A stretch of DNA of 64,000 nt from Megalonaias nervosa (Eukaryota; Mollusca; Bivalvia; Unionida; Unionidae), in contig JAECUM010096230.1 in NCBI GenBank assembly GCA_016617855.1, positions 124,001 to 188,000 on the forward strand, read 5' to 3'. How positions within the stretch are numbered: the first letter of the stretch is position 1; every line of letters begins with the position of its first letter. Both the position numbers and the translations under genes were made by a program. Of the stretch, positions 23,924 to 36,830 are shown piece after piece. A model generated the notes under the pieces. The model was not told the origin of the DNA and made no database searches. It was given only the letters and a program-made list of their open reading frames with translations.

Positions 23924-25365
23924 TTTGGATTTTTAAAGTAGCTTTAACAATTTTTCAGTCATATCGCTATGATGACAGATGTGTGTGTATGACTGTATGT
24001 GGACATATGTGTGTATGAATGTTTGAAAGATGTTTGTGTGTGTGTGTGTGTGTATGTGTGTGTGTGTGTGTGATTTGGATCTTTAAAGTAGCTTTAACAA
24101 TTTTTCAGTCATATCGCTATGATGTCTGCAGTGTGGCAGTTTATAGTGATGTCTAGCACTGGGTCATTATGCCACAGACATATTGCATCATGTCCCACCC
24201 AGTCACATTATCCTGACACCAGGCTGACCAGGCCTAACACTAACCTCTAATGCTGAGCGCCAAGTGAGGCAGCTGTTAGTATCATTTTTGTAAGTCTTTG
24301 GTATGACTCGGCTGGGGACTGAACCCATGACCTCTCGCATCCAAGGCAGACGCTCTATTAATGCATGTGTGAAAGACATTGTGTATGAGTGCATGTGTGA
24401 AAGACAGATGTGTATATCAGTGTGTGTGAAAGACAGATGTGTGCTTGAGTGTATATGCAAGACAGATATGTTAGTGCATGTGTGAAAAAAGTGTATGAGT
24501 GCATGTATGAAAGACGTCCATGACTGCATATGTTAAAGATAGATATGTGTGTATGAGTGCATGTGTTAAAGACAAATGTGTACAAGTGCATGTGTGAAAG
24601 ACAAATGTGAGCATGAGCACATTTGTGAAAGACAAATGTGTGTGTACAAGTGCATGCATGAAAGACAAATGTGTGTACGAGTGTATGTGTGAAAGACGTG
24701 TGCATATGAGTGCATGTGTGAAAGATGTGTTTATATGAGTGTTTGTCTGAAAGACAGATACGTGTACAAGTGTATTATGTGGAAGACAGATGTGTGTATA
24801 AGTGTATGTGTGAAAGACAGATGTTTGTGCATGAGTGCATGTGTGAAAGCAGATGTATGTGTACGAGTGCATGTGTGACATGTTTGTATATGAGTGCATG
24901 TATCAAAGAGATGTGTTTGTATGAGTGCATGTGTGAAAGACAGATGTGTCTGTACAAGTATGAGTGCATGTGAAAGACAGATTTCTGTATGAGTGCATAT
25001 GCAGAAGACAGATTGTGTATATGACTGCATGTGTGAAAGACATGTGTATGAATGCATCTGTGAAAGACATGTTTGTGTATAAGTGCAAGTGTGAAAGACA
25101 GATGTGTGTGTATGGGTGCATGTGTGAAAGACAGTGAGTGTATAAGTGAAAGTGTGAAAGACAGATGTGTGTTTATGAGAACATGTGTGAAAGACTTGTG
25201 TTTGAGTGCATGTATGAAAGATAGATGTGTGTATGACTGCATGTGTGAAAGACAGATGTCTGTGTTTGAGTACATGTGCCAAAGACAGATTGTGTGTGAG
25301 TGCATGTGTCAAAGACAGATATGTGTGTGAGTGTGTGTGTGTGTCAAAGACATGTGCATTTATCA
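23450..25365. repeat. TG-rich minisatellite, about 30-35 bp unit, interrupted by a SINE
   Basis: Degenerate tandem units of the form GTGTGTATGAGTGCATGTGT followed by GAAAGACAGATG. The array carries (GT)n runs near 23890-23920 and 24030-24070. Overlapping open frames with His/Thr/Ser or Cys/Lys repeats on both strands follow from the unit and are not genes. The interval 24072-24360 is a SINE. Confidence 0.9.
24072..24360 (-). mobile_element. tRNA-derived SINE (family 2), 5'-truncated copy in the TG-rich array
   Basis: On the minus strand it starts inside the tRNA-like head (AGAGCGTCTGCCTTGG, then B box GGGTTCAGTCC). A body shared with the copy at 60387-60713 follows (GTCAGGATAATGTGANTGGG, TGATATGACTGAA), ending in a (CA)n tail. 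A partial duplicate of its 3' end (GATTTGGATTTTTAAAGTAG on the plus strand) lies at about 23920-23972. Confidence 0.8.
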
Positions 25366-26320
25366 ATATTGTGCAGTATTATTTCAGGAATTTCATGCAG
25401 AATGATTTAAAATGGCAATAATTTAAATCTAAAGTAAAACCCAACATTTTCTGGAACTAAATTTAGAAAGGGAGGAATCAAAAGTTTAGAGCTTGCATCC
25501 CATAATATGCATTTTTTTTGAAAATAAAAAAGATTCATTATTAGTTGACAGGAGAAGCAAATGATGATGTAAACATCATTTTTATCAATGATTATATATA
25601 ATGATTGGAATATCAAACTGTTATCACCACACTTCAGCTGCTTAACACCACATTTCAGCTGCTTAATGCCACATTGTTTCTTTGCACATTGTGTATGCTG
25701 CAGATGAATGCAGCAGGGCATACTTAATTTATTCCTTATTCATTAGTAGTTTTCTTTTCCAGACATCACATAAAGGACCTTTAAAAACCTATGATTAAGC
25801 CAACACAGTAAAGGCCTGGCAGTGACTCTCAAATATTACGTTCTAAAACATGGTGAACTTAGCTTACACTGATTTAGTGTAACACTGGATGTGAATGGTT
25901 CTATGTACTTTTCTCAACCAGACATTATAATAAGTCCTGTAGTAAAAAAAAAACCATGATATGTCCATCTATCTATTTTGAAGGAACTGTGATAACATAA
26001 TTTTCAATATGTGGTTGCCATATTGGATGTTCAAGTGGCATATTTTCACTTAAGACCATGCAGACACCATACAATGTCTTTTGGTAAAAACACCATATCA
26101 GTATATGACTTTCCATGATGATGAAGTCATGATAACAATAGCTGCAATAACATCCACACTGGACATCACATCAAGAAGCAACTAGACATCAGAAGTCTTT
26201 CAGTGGAAATCTCCTGTTGATATAACCATCCATTGAGGGGGAGTAGCTATAACAAGATTTTCAAGATGAAGCTGTGGTGACCATACTTCAAGTTCTAACA
26301 GCATCATTTCCGTTTATTAT
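25366..26320. other. Intron sequence without a recognised gene
   Basis: Unique sequence to about 25970; then blocks (CAGACACCATACAATGTC-like, AACTGTGATAACATAATTTT) that grade into the 49-bp array to the right. No exon of KIDINS220 is missing here by frame. Confidence 0.5.
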
Positions 26321-28760
26321 CAACTAGACCATGGGATGAATGAGTGTGTTAAGTTTCATGGCAATAGGATCCCCACTAGATCATGGGATGAATGAGTGTG
26401 TAAGTTTCATGGCATTAGGATCCCCACTAGTTCATGGGATGGATGTGTAAAGATTGAAGGCAATAGGATCCCCACTAGATCATGGGATGAAAGAGTATAT
26501 AAGTTTCATGGCAATAGGATCCCCACAAGACCACTGAATGAATGAGTGTGGAAGTTTCATGGCAATAGGATCTGCACTAGATCATGGATGAATGAGTATG
26601 TAAGTTTCATGGCAATAGGATCCCCACAAGATCATGGGATGCATGCATAAGTTTCATGGCAACAGGATCCCCACTAGACCATGGGATAAATGAGCATGTA
26701 GTTTTATGGCAACAGGATCCCCACTAGATTATGGGATGAATGAGTTTGTAAGTTTCAGGGCAATGGGATCCCCACTGGACCATGGAATGAATGAGTGTGT
26801 AAAGTTTGATGGCAATAGGGTCAACTAGATCATGGAATGAAGAAGTGTGTAATTTTCATGGCAATAGGATCTCAACTAGATCATGAGATGAATAAGTGTG
26901 TAAGTTTCATGGCAATAGGATCCCCACTAGTTCATGGGATGAATGCATACATTTCATGGCAACAGGATGAACTAGATCCTGGAATGAATGGGTGTGCAAA
27001 TTTCATGGCAACAGGATCCCCACTAGTTCAGAGGATGAATTCATAAGTTTCAAGGCAACAGGATCAACTAGACCATGGGATGAATGAGAGTGTTAAGTTT
27101 CAAGGCAATAGGATCAACTAGACCATGGGATGAATTAGTGTGCAAGTTTTATGGCAATAGGATCAACTAGACCATGGGATGAATTAGTGTGTAAGTTTCA
27201 TGGCAATAGGATCAACTAGACAATGGAATGAATGAGTGTGTTAGATTTCATGGCAATTGGATCAACTACATTATGGGATGAATGAGTGTGTTAAGTTTCA
27301 TGGCAAACGTATCAACTAGACCATAGGATGTATGAGTGTGTAAGTTCATGGCAATAGGATCCCCAATAGATTGTGGGATGAATGAGTAAGTTTCATGGCA
27401 ATAGGATCAACTAAATCATGGAATGAATGAGTGTGTTAAGCTTCATGGCAATAGGATTCCCACTTGATCAGGGGATAAATGAGTGCATAAGTTTCAAGGC
27501 AATAGGATCAACTAGACCATGGGATGAATGAGTGTGTAGGTTTCATGGCAATAGGGTCAACTAGACCATGGGATGAATGACTGTGTAAGTTTCATGGCAA
27601 CAGGATCCCCACTAGATCATGGGATGAATGAGTAAGTTTCATGGCAACAGGATCCCCACTAGTTCATGGGACAAATGCGTAAGTTTCAAGGCTATAGATC
27701 AACTAGATCATGGGATGAATGACTGTGTTAAGTTTCATGGCAATAGGATCAACTAGATCATGGGATGATGAGTGTCTTAAGTTTCATGGCAATAAGATCA
27801 ACTAGACCATGGGATGAATTAGTGTGTAAGTTTCATGGCAACAGGATCAACTAGACCATGGGATGAATTAGTGTGCAAGTTTCAAGGCAATTGGATCAAC
27901 TAGACCATGGGATGAATTAGTCTCAGTTTCATGGCAATAGGATCAACCAGACCATGGGATGAATTAGTGTGTAAGTTTCAAGGCAATAGGATCAACTAGA
28001 TTATGGGATGAATGAGTGTGTTAAGTTTCATGGTGACAGGATCCCCACTAGATCATGGGATGAAGGAGTGTGTAAGTTTCAAGGCAATAGGATCAACTAG
28101 ACCATGGGATGAATAAGTTTCATGGCAACAGGATCCTCACTAGATCATGGGATGAATGAGTGCATAAGTTTCATGGCAACAGGATCCCCACTAGAACATG
28201 GGATGAATGCATACGTTTCATGGCAAGAGGATCAACTAGATCATGGGATGAATGAGTGTATAAGTTTCCTGTCAACAGGATACCCACTAGATCATGGGAT
28301 GAATGCATAAGTTTCATGGTAATAGGATCAATTAGACCATGGGATGGATGAGTGTGTAAGTTTCATGGCAACAGGATCAACTAGATCATGGGATGAATGA
28401 GTGTGTAAGGTTAATGGCAACAGGATCCCCACTAGTTCATGGGATGAATGCATAAGTTTCAAGGCTATAGGATCAACTAGATCATGGGATGAATGAGTGT
28501 GTATGTTTCATAGCAATAGGATCAAGTAGACCATGGGATAAATTAGTACGTTTGAAGGCAATAGGATCAACTAGATTATGGGATGAATTAGTGTTTAAGT
28601 TTGAAGGCAATAGGATTAACTAGACCATGGGATGAATAAGTAAGTTTGAAGGCAATAGGATCAACTAGACCATGGGATGAATTAGTGTTTAAGTTTGAAG
28701 GCAATAGGATCAACTAGACCATGGGATGAATGAGTGTGCAAGTTTCATGGCAATCCTCCA
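26320..28760. repeat. Minisatellite, about 49-bp unit, about 48 copies
   Basis: Moderately diverged copies of a unit with ACTAGACCATGGGATGAATG, AGTGTGTAAGTTTCATGGCA and ATAGGATCA/CCCC. Among the longest arrays in the window. Short variants lacking AGTGTGTA occur throughout. Confidence 0.95.
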
Positions 28761-28789
28761 TGTAGTTTTAGGAGGAGGAGAAGCACTGA

Positions 28790-29345
28790 GAAGGCATCAA
28801 GATACTCTTCATAGAAATTAATGTGAAGGCATCAATATCCACTCTCATGAGGCTTAACTGCCATAGCAATTACTGTGAAGGCATCAATATCCACTCATAA
28901 GGCCTAACTGCCATAGTTTACTGTGAAGGCATCAATATCCACTCTCATGAGGCTTAACTGCCATAGAAATTAATGTGATGGCATCAATACCCACTCTTAA
29001 GGCCTAACTGCCACAGAAATTACTGTAAAGGCATCAATATCCACTCTCTTAAGGCCTAACTGCCATAGAAATTTATGTGAAGGCATCAATATCCACTCTC
29101 ATGAGGCCTAACTGCCATAGAAATTAATGTGAAGGCATCAATATCCACTCTCATGAGGCCTAACTGCCATAGAAATTGATGTGAAGGCATCAATATCCAC
29201 TCCCATGAGGCCTAACTGCCATAGAAATTGATGTGAAGGCATCAATATCAACTCTCTTAAGGCCTAACTGCCATAGAAATTACTGTGAAAGTATCAATAT
29301 CCACTCTCATATGGTCTAACTGCCATAGAAATTAATGTGAAGGCA
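28790..29345. repeat. Minisatellite, about 52-bp unit, about 11 copies
   Basis: Copies of a unit with AAGGCATCAATATCCACTCT and AGGCCTAACTGCCATAGAAA. It abuts the next array, with which it shares the CTCTCATGAGGCCTA segment, so the two may have a common seed. Confidence 0.93.
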
Positions 29346-29860
29346 TCACCATACTCTCTCAAGAGGCCTACCTGGGACTATTACTTCAAGATCTCATGTG
29401 ACCATATTTCATGTAGTTGATTCATACACTCTCACGAGGCCTACCTGGGACTATCACTTCAAGATCTCATGTGACCATATTTCATGTAGTTGATTCATAC
29501 TCTCTCATGAGGCCTACCTGGGACTATCACTTCAAGATCTCATGTGACCATATTTCATGTAGTTGATTCATACTCTCTCACGAGGCCTACCTGGGACTAT
29601 CACTTCAAGATCTCATGTGACCATATTTCATGTAGTTGATTCATACTCTCTCACGAGGCCTACCTGGGACTATCACTTCAAGATCTCATGTGACCATATT
29701 TCATGTAGTTGATTCATACTCTCTCACGAGGCCTACCTGGGACTATCACTTCAAGATCTCATGTGACCATATTTCATGTAGTTGATTCATACTCTCTCAC
29801 GAGGCCTACCTGGGACTATCACTTCAAGATCTCATGTGACCATATTTCATGTAGTTGATT
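29345..29860. repeat. Minisatellite, 73-bp unit, about 7 copies, nearly identical
   Basis: Unit with CTCTCACGAGGCCTACCTGG, GACTATCACTTCAAGATCTC and ATGTGACCATATTTCATGTA. On the gene's strand each copy holds a donor-like CCCAG|GTAGGC. Confidence 0.96.
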
Positions 29861-29894
29861 TTGTTTTCATACAATAAGCTTAACCTTTATTAAC

Positions 29895-30010
29895 CAGGAT
29901 TTTCAGCCTTCAAACAAAATCTTAAGTTCATGATTTTCAGCCTTCAAATAAAATCTTAAGTTCACGATTTTCAGCCTTCAAACAAAATCTTAAGTTCATG
30001 ATTTTCGGAC
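29895..30010. repeat. Three copies of a 34-bp repeat
   Basis: GATTTTCAGCCTTCAAACAA plus AATCTTAAGTTCAT, three tandem copies. Confidence 0.9.
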
Positions 30011-31985
30011 AGTCTGAATCAAACAGAAACAAAAAGCTCTAAGTAACATTTAGGAAAATTTGTGGAATAGTGTTATTTTATAGGTTAAACATTGTGTTCT
30101 CAGAATCCATATTAGTTAAAAGTAATACTTTTCTACAACACATTTAAATCATTAAAAGAGTTGCTACAGGAAAACACTTTTAAGAAATTTTACTAGTTTC
30201 CTAGATGAAAGTTTTGAAGTAAACAACTATAAATATACAACTCTACCCTTCTTAAAACTATTTTTCTACAACTGACCTCAAAATAAATTCATGATTATAC
30301 TTTGGTGTTATTCAGATTAATATACACATATCTACTTTTTTGGCGATATGTAAAATCCATGTCACAAATGTCATGACATCATGTAATGCAAATACGTATT
30401 GACACAAATTAACTGAATTCACTGCACAACACTATGCATAACTTTAATCAAAAATTAAATCTATATTTTTCATCATGAAAAAAATAGAAACTTACTCTCT
30501 GTCTTATTCATTCTTTGTTCTAATAGGATGATGAAAGGCTGAAATTACATGACCTGTTTCTATGTCCTGGCTAACAGACAACTGTTATGTAAAACTATAT
30601 TATGTTTATTATCATTTATAATTATATTTAGTAAGGTTTAATACCATAGGATGAGTCATTCTAATAGTGCATATATCCATTCATAAATTTCATGGATGAG
30701 ATGTAGTGTAATTCAAGTAAACATCACATGACATGAATGGAGGTCATGAGTTTTCTATAAAGGCCAAGATGACATAATTTCTGACTGGTTAGCTTAGAGC
30801 ATGTGACCCTGTTTACTAGCTCAGATCACTGAAAAATGAACATGCATCTCTTAATTGTACAACAACTTAGTAACTGGCATCAACAGTCTTGAACGCGTTA
30901 TATTGAGAGGATTCATTTCTTTAATTTAATCATTTGTTGGAATTACAGTGCTCAAAATATTCCAATTAATTGGAATAATAGCTTTACAGAATTACTGTGA
31001 ATTCATTCAAAGACATTTGGATATTTAATAACAGTCCTGGAAATACTGTGAATTCATTTAAGGACATTTGGATTTATACTTAGATGTACCACATTTATTC
31101 ATCATGAGGTTGTATCCTACCTCTAAGCTCTGTACCATCAATATCATTTAAGATACATCAAAGTGGGTGGTATTACAGAAAAGTAGACAGATGTAGCACT
31201 ACAATGATACCAAATAATGTAGACTATCTACTTGCATTATAAAATACAGTGGGAAAAACATTTTTATGAACCAGTATTGTAAGGCCAAAAATCAAGTTGC
31301 CAAAACCAGGGTTTGTGTCCAAATTTTATACTTTTTGGCCTGAGACATAAAGCAGACTGGTCTGAATTGCACAAGGACAAGTGAACCTTTGCAAACAGTA
31401 GGATAAGTTCGAGATTTGGAGTAAAAATTGGCCAGGATGCAAAAATGATGGGTCCAATAGGCAAAAAAATAAAAAGAAAAAAAGGTCAAAATTTTACCCT
31501 TAGGCAAGTGTGCAAGTGAAATAGCCAATCCAAAACAACATCTTTAATACAGCATCTGGCTAAACAAAAATCTTTCCAATGCAGATCTATTTAAATTTAT
31601 TTAGAAGTAAGCCCAAAATGCATTTCCTACCTTGATTTCGGGTGAAAACAGCAAGGATTTTCAGGGGTTAATGAGTTAAGGACATTTGGATTTATAGCTG
31701 TATCGGAAATAATGTGAATTCATTAGAAGACATTTTGGGATGATATCATAATGATTCTTCTGTACTGTTGATACATCAGTACTTTACTGACCATCATTTG
31801 GAATACCTTTGGAACACAACTGGATTACCTGATAGAACTATTTTGGACTTTAGCACTTCATTCACCATACTATAAGTTATTTTAACTTGTTCACTTTGTA
31901 TTTTACAGAAATAAATTATATTTTCAATTATACAAAACTTGTTGTTTTGCTCTTTCTTGTTACTTATTTTAAGTCCATAGAGTCC
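30010..31985. other. Unique AT-rich intron sequence
   Basis: No exon or recognised element. The segment about 31265-31540 gives weak open frames on the minus strand with no similarity I can name; it may be an old transposon relic. Short repeats of GTGAATTCATTNAAGGACAT occur at 31000, 31050 and 31710. Confidence 0.45.
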
Positions 31986-31987
31986 TA

Positions 31988-32397
31988 ACACAATGCAATA
32001 CAATCAATGTGTTATACAAAAAAATGTCAGATCTTGCAACAATTGATGTGTTTAAAAAAAATGACTGATCTTGAAATAAAATCAATGTGGTATAAGAAAA
32101 GATACACAATCTTGCAATACAATGTGTTATAAAAAATGTCAGATCTTGCAATACAATGTGTTATAAAAAATGTCAGATCTTGCAATACAATGTGTTATAA
32201 AAAATGTCAGATCTTGCAATACAATCAATGTGTTATAAAAAATGTGAGATCTTGCAATACAATCAATGTGTTATAAAAAATTTGTGAGATCTTGCAATAC
32301 AATCAATGTGTTATAAAAAAATTTGTGAGATCTTGCAATACAATCAATGTTATAAAAAAAAGATATACAATCCTGCAATACAATCAATGTGTTAAAA
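31988..32397. repeat. Minisatellite, about 33-40 bp unit, directly next to the E5 donor
   Basis: About eleven copies of a unit with CTTGCAATACAATCAATGTG and TTATAAAAAATGTCAGAT. The last copy ends about 13 nt from the 5' splice site of exon E5. Confidence 0.92.
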
Positions 32398-32409
32398 ACA
32401 AATACCTAC

Positions 32410-32572
32410 TTGACAGCGGGTACACTACTGAGGTGGTGAGAGGCCTTACTAGTCGGGTTAGTGAAGAGAACTTTCAGCAGCAGTGTAAGAAGAAGGAGTT
32501 TTCTACTGATGGCCTGACTAAGTCTGATTGCTATCCTGACATCATATCGCTGTGCGCATACCCATACCAAAC
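32410..32572 (-). CDS. KIDINS220: KIDINS220 exon E5: end of TM2 and following KAP segment
   Basis: This 163-nt exon has acceptor tgtttgttacag and donor GTCAA|GTAGGT. It completes a Gly codon from E4 and codes residues 208-260. It continues the second membrane helix (LVWVCAQRYD), then reads AIRLSQAISRKLLLLTLLLK and VLFTNPTSKASHHLSSVPAV. The second part matches the vertebrate block [20 protein letters not shown]...ALPV. The acceptor was chosen by phase: downstream AGs within the open frame would break the frame with E4, whereas this one fits exactly. The first bases of the exon (GTTTGGTATG) are repeated with the acceptor in the adjacent array. Confidence 0.93.
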
Positions 32573-33150
32573 CTGTAACAAACAGATGTCATATTGTTAT
32601 GAGCATATCATTACCAAACCTGTAACAAACAGATGTCATACTGCTATACACATACCAAACTGGTAACAAACAGATATCATATTCTTATGAGCATTTGCAT
32701 ACCAAACTGGTAACAAACAAATGCCATATTATTTAACCCATACCAAACTGGTAACAAACAGATGTCATACTGCTATACACATACCAAACCTGTAACAAAC
32801 AGATGTCATACTACTATACACATACCAAACTGGTAACAAACAGATGTCATATTGTTATGAGCATATGCATACCAAACCTGTAACAAACAGATGTCATATT
32901 GTGATACCCATACCAAACCTGTAACAAACTGATGTCATATTGTTATAAGCATATTATTACCAAACCTGTAACAAACAGATGTCATACTGCTTTACCCATA
33001 CCAAACCAGTAACAAACAGATGTCATACTGTTATGAGCATATGCATACCAAACCCGTTAAAAAAGATATCATATTCCTGTGAACATGCCCATACCAGATC
33101 TGTAACAAACAGATGTCATATTCCGTTGAGCATGCCCAAAACAGACTCAT
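32573..33150. repeat. Minisatellite, 47-bp (40-bp variant) unit containing the E5 splice acceptor
   Basis: About twelve copies of a unit with CATACCAAACCTGTAACAAA and CAGATGTCATATTGTTATGA. On the gene's strand this reads TCTGTTTGTTACAG followed by GTTTGGTATG, which is the E5 polypyrimidine tract, the acceptor AG and the first ten exon bases. The true junction is the leftmost member of the series (AG at 32573-32574), and the next copies would start an exon at 32619 and 32659. Confidence 0.93.
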
Positions 33151-33229
33151 AATGGATGATATTGCTGACAAATTAAAAAAAAAACAGAACACAGTCAATG
33201 GAATCTTAGGAGCTAGTCATATTTAACAA

Positions 33230-34145
33230 CATCACCCATACACCATGCCTAGTCCAGACAGAGTTATCCATATACCATGCCTAGTCCAGACAGAGTTATC
33301 CATATACCATGTCTAGTCCAGACAGTTATCCATGTACCATGCCTAGTCCAGAAAGAGTTATCCATGCATCCATGAACCATGCCTAAACCATGTCCAGGCC
33401 AGACAGAGTTATCCATGTACCATGCCTAGTCCAGACAGTTATCCATTTACCATGTCTAGTCCAGACACAGTTATCCATATACCATGTCTAGTCCAGACAG
33501 TTATCCATGTACCATGCCTAGACCAGACAGTTATCCATGCATCCATGAACCATGCCTAGTCCCAACAGAGTTATCCATATACCATGCCTAGTTCAGATTT
33601 ATCTATGTACCATGCCTAGTCCAGAGTTATCCATTTACCGTGCCTAATCCAGACAGAGTTATCCATTTACCGTGCCTAGTCCAGAGTTATATATGTACCA
33701 TGCTTAGTCCAGACAGATTATCCATGTATCATGGCTAGTCCATGAAATCTATTGAATCTAAAACACTCTTCATGAGTTCTCCATATACCATGCCTAGTCC
33801 ATGAATCTGTTGTAACTAAAATACTCATGAGTTCTCCATATACCATGCATAGTCCATGAATCTATTAAATCTAAAACACTCGTCATGACTTCTCCATATA
33901 CCATGCCTAGTCCACGTAGATTATCCATAAACCATGCCTAGTCCATGAATCTACTGAAACTAAACACTCTTCATGAATTCTCCATATACCACGCCCAGTC
34001 CATGTAGATTATCCATAAACAATGCCTTGTCCATGAATCTACTGAAACTAAACACTCTTCATGAATTCTCCATATACCATGCCTAGTCCACGTAGATTAT
34101 CCATAAACCCATGCCTAGTCCATGAATCTATTGAAACTAAACACA
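33230..34145. repeat. Minisatellite, about 32-bp unit changing into a 60-130 bp compound unit
   Basis: The left part repeats CCATATACCATGCCTAGTCC followed by AGACAGAGTTAT. From about 33740 the unit also includes ATGAATCTATTGAAACTAAA and CACTCTTCATGAATTCTCCA, giving a composite higher-order repeat. Confidence 0.93.
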
Positions 34146-34319
34146 CCTCAAAAGAGAAAGTACCTCTAAGCCGCTAGTGTGATAAAATTCATGAACATAT
34201 TTCAAGTCATGCCTGAAAAACATTAAGATCTGGTCAGTTTCCAACTTGTATCCATAGCAACATGAAACAAATTTGCTATAATCAAATAGTTTAAACAGAA
34301 AAGGGCAATTTTAGGCATT

Positions 34320-35570
34320 TTGTTCAAGTAGTATACCAACTTTAGGCCTTGTTCATGTAGTGACCAACTTTAGGCCTTTCATTCAAGTTGTGTACCAACT
34401 TTAGGCCTTTGTTCAAGTTGTGTACCAACTTTAGGTCTTTGTTCAAGTGGTGTACCAACTTTATGCCTTTGTTCAAGTAGTGTACCAACTGTGGGCTTTT
34501 GTTCAATTAGTCCACCAACTTTAGGCCTTTGTTCAAGCAGTCCAGCAAATTTAGGTCTTTGTTCATGTAGTGTACCAACTTTAGGCCTTTGTTCATGTGG
34601 TGTACCAACTTTAGACCTTTGTTCAAGCAGTCCAGCAAATTTAGGCCTTTGTTCATGTAGTGTACCAACTTTAGGCCTTTGTTCATGTAGTGTACCAACT
34701 TTAGGCCTTTGTTCATGTGGTGTACCAACTTTAGGCCTTAATAAAGTGGTTTACCAACTTTATGTCTTTGTTCAAGTTGTGTACCAACTGTGGGTCTTTG
34801 TTCAATTAGTCCACAACTTTAGGCCTTTGTTCAAGCAGTCCAGCAAATTTAAGCCTTTGTTCATGTAGTGTACCAACTTTAGGCCTTTGTTCATGTGGTG
34901 TACCATCTTTAGGCCTTATTAAAGTGGTGTAACAACTGTATGCCTTTAGTATGTAGTGTACCAGCATTAGGCCTTTATTCACATTGTGTACTAACTTGAG
35001 GCCTTTGTAGAAGTAGTGTAACAGCTTTAGGCCTCTGTTCAAGTGGTGTACTAACTTTAGGCCTTTGTTCATGCAGTGTACCAGCTTTAAACCTTTATTC
35101 AAGTGGTGTACCAACTTTAGGCCTCTGTTCAAGTGGTGTACCAACTTTGGACCTTTGTTCAAGTGGTATACCAATTTTTGGCCTCTGTTCAAGTTGTGTA
35201 CCAACTTAAGGCCTCTGTTCAAATGGTGTACCTACTTTAGATCTTTGTTCACGTGTTGTACCAGCTTTAAGCCTTTATTCAAGTGGCGTACCAATTTTAG
35301 GCCTCTGTTCAAGTGGTGTACCAACTGTGGGCCTTTGTTCAAGTGGTGTACCAATTTTAGGCCTCTGTTCAAGTGGTGCACCAACTTTAGGCCATTGTTC
35401 AAGTGATGTAAAAATATTAAGCCTTTGTTCAAGTAGTAGTACCACCAACTTTAGGCCTTTGATCAAGTAGTGTACCAACCTAAGGCTTTTGTTCAAGTAG
35501 TCATACTACCAACTTTAGGCCTTTGTTCAAGTAGTGTACCAACTTTAGGCCATTAGATGATGGTGTGTAC
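34320..35570. repeat. Minisatellite, 30-bp unit, about 40 copies
   Basis: Copies of GTGTACCAACTTTAGGCCTT plus TGTTCAAGTA. The period of 30 keeps several frames open on both strands (for example LKLVHHLNKG repeats), which explains the many overlapping open frames. Confidence 0.97.
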
Positions 35571-35574
35571 CAAG

Positions 35575-36830
35575 TACAATAAGCATATTACTAATAGGTT
35601 TGGAGTTGCACTCTGATATGAATCGAGTCTGATGAAAAAAACAATGAACATTAGAAAGTCCTTAATAGCAACAGGCACCTGTACAACACTGTAGTAAAAG
35701 TCACATGGGTCATTTAAGTGCATTTACTGAAAATTTAAAAATTATTTTAAGTTTTAAAATTGAATTGTAATATAGTTCTAACAAAGTTTATTCAATGATG
35801 ATTTCTGAGTGATCTGCATAATAATTGTTATAACAAAATTTCCAGATGAAAATTATTGATTGCTATAGACTTTTACAATCATGGCAGTTTGGCATTAGAC
35901 TGGGTCAAGAAAGTCGACATTCAATGATACTATTATTAGTGCAGGAACAAGTCATGTGAACAAGAATTTGCATGCGTTTTCATTTATCCCCATATGGGTA
36001 TTCAAGTATGAATGGGATAGAGAAGTAACATACATTTTTTTATGTACATTTTATTCTTCAAAATTATAATTTAGCATAATGTAAAACTAAAATAAACCTG
36101 AATTGACAGCCGCATTTCTACTGTCTTTTACATGTATTAAGGAAGATATTTGTATGGGGAAAATAGGTATTATGTACTGAAATATAAGACATGGCAGTAT
36201 ATGCATAAGATATATACAAAGTAACATAATTACATCCCATTTATTGGACTTGTGTGCTGGTTTTTTTTGTTGTTGGTTTTGGTTTGGTTTTTTTGTTTTG
36301 TTTTCCCAGGCTTTGTTTATAAATGACAACATTGTTGAATAGGCGCTTTCCCTGTTACATCATAGCGCATGACAAAAACCGGTTTAAAATGGATCAGCAT
36401 TTGGGCGACTAAGTAAAAAAACATTGATGTATGCTATCACTGAATTTCCCATTAAGCATTTCTCAAGGATTTCATACAATAATCTTCAATGGATTTTTGA
36501 TGGACAAGGAATGAAATAAAGTGAATAAATGCTGCTTAAAGGCATGTATAATTAAATTCTCCAAAATGAAACCTATAGCTGCAAAAAAGTTACTCAGAGC
36601 GCATACATGACCTATGTGAGTTGTACGATAGTTTAATATGTGAAGCAAGTTTTGTAAATTACACTTCTCTAACAAGTTTGGGTGACTCTCTACCAAGACA
36701 TAACACGTTTCCTTATCTTTTATATTATATACATTTTACAGAAATAAAACTTTATGTGTTATATTTTATCTTCTTCCATTTATTACATTTTGTGAACATA
36801 ATCTTTTGTTGGCACCATATGGTCACTCCT
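35575..36830. other. Unique AT-rich intron sequence
   Basis: No exon, array or mobile element recognised. A few CpGs cluster near 36340-36415 (GGCGCT, AGCGCATG, ACCGGTT), too few to call a regulatory region. Confidence 0.5.

Noticed and set aside
23441..25366. Many Cys/Lys-rich (plus) and His/Thr-rich (minus) frames that resemble small cysteine-rich proteins
   Set aside because: All are readings of a TG-rich minisatellite; overlapping frames on both strands with the same periodicity, no signal peptide or unique sequence.
34491..35496. Frames with LKLVHHLNKG or GLCSCSVPTL repeats on both strands
   Set aside because: The 30-bp repeat keeps several frames open; not genes.
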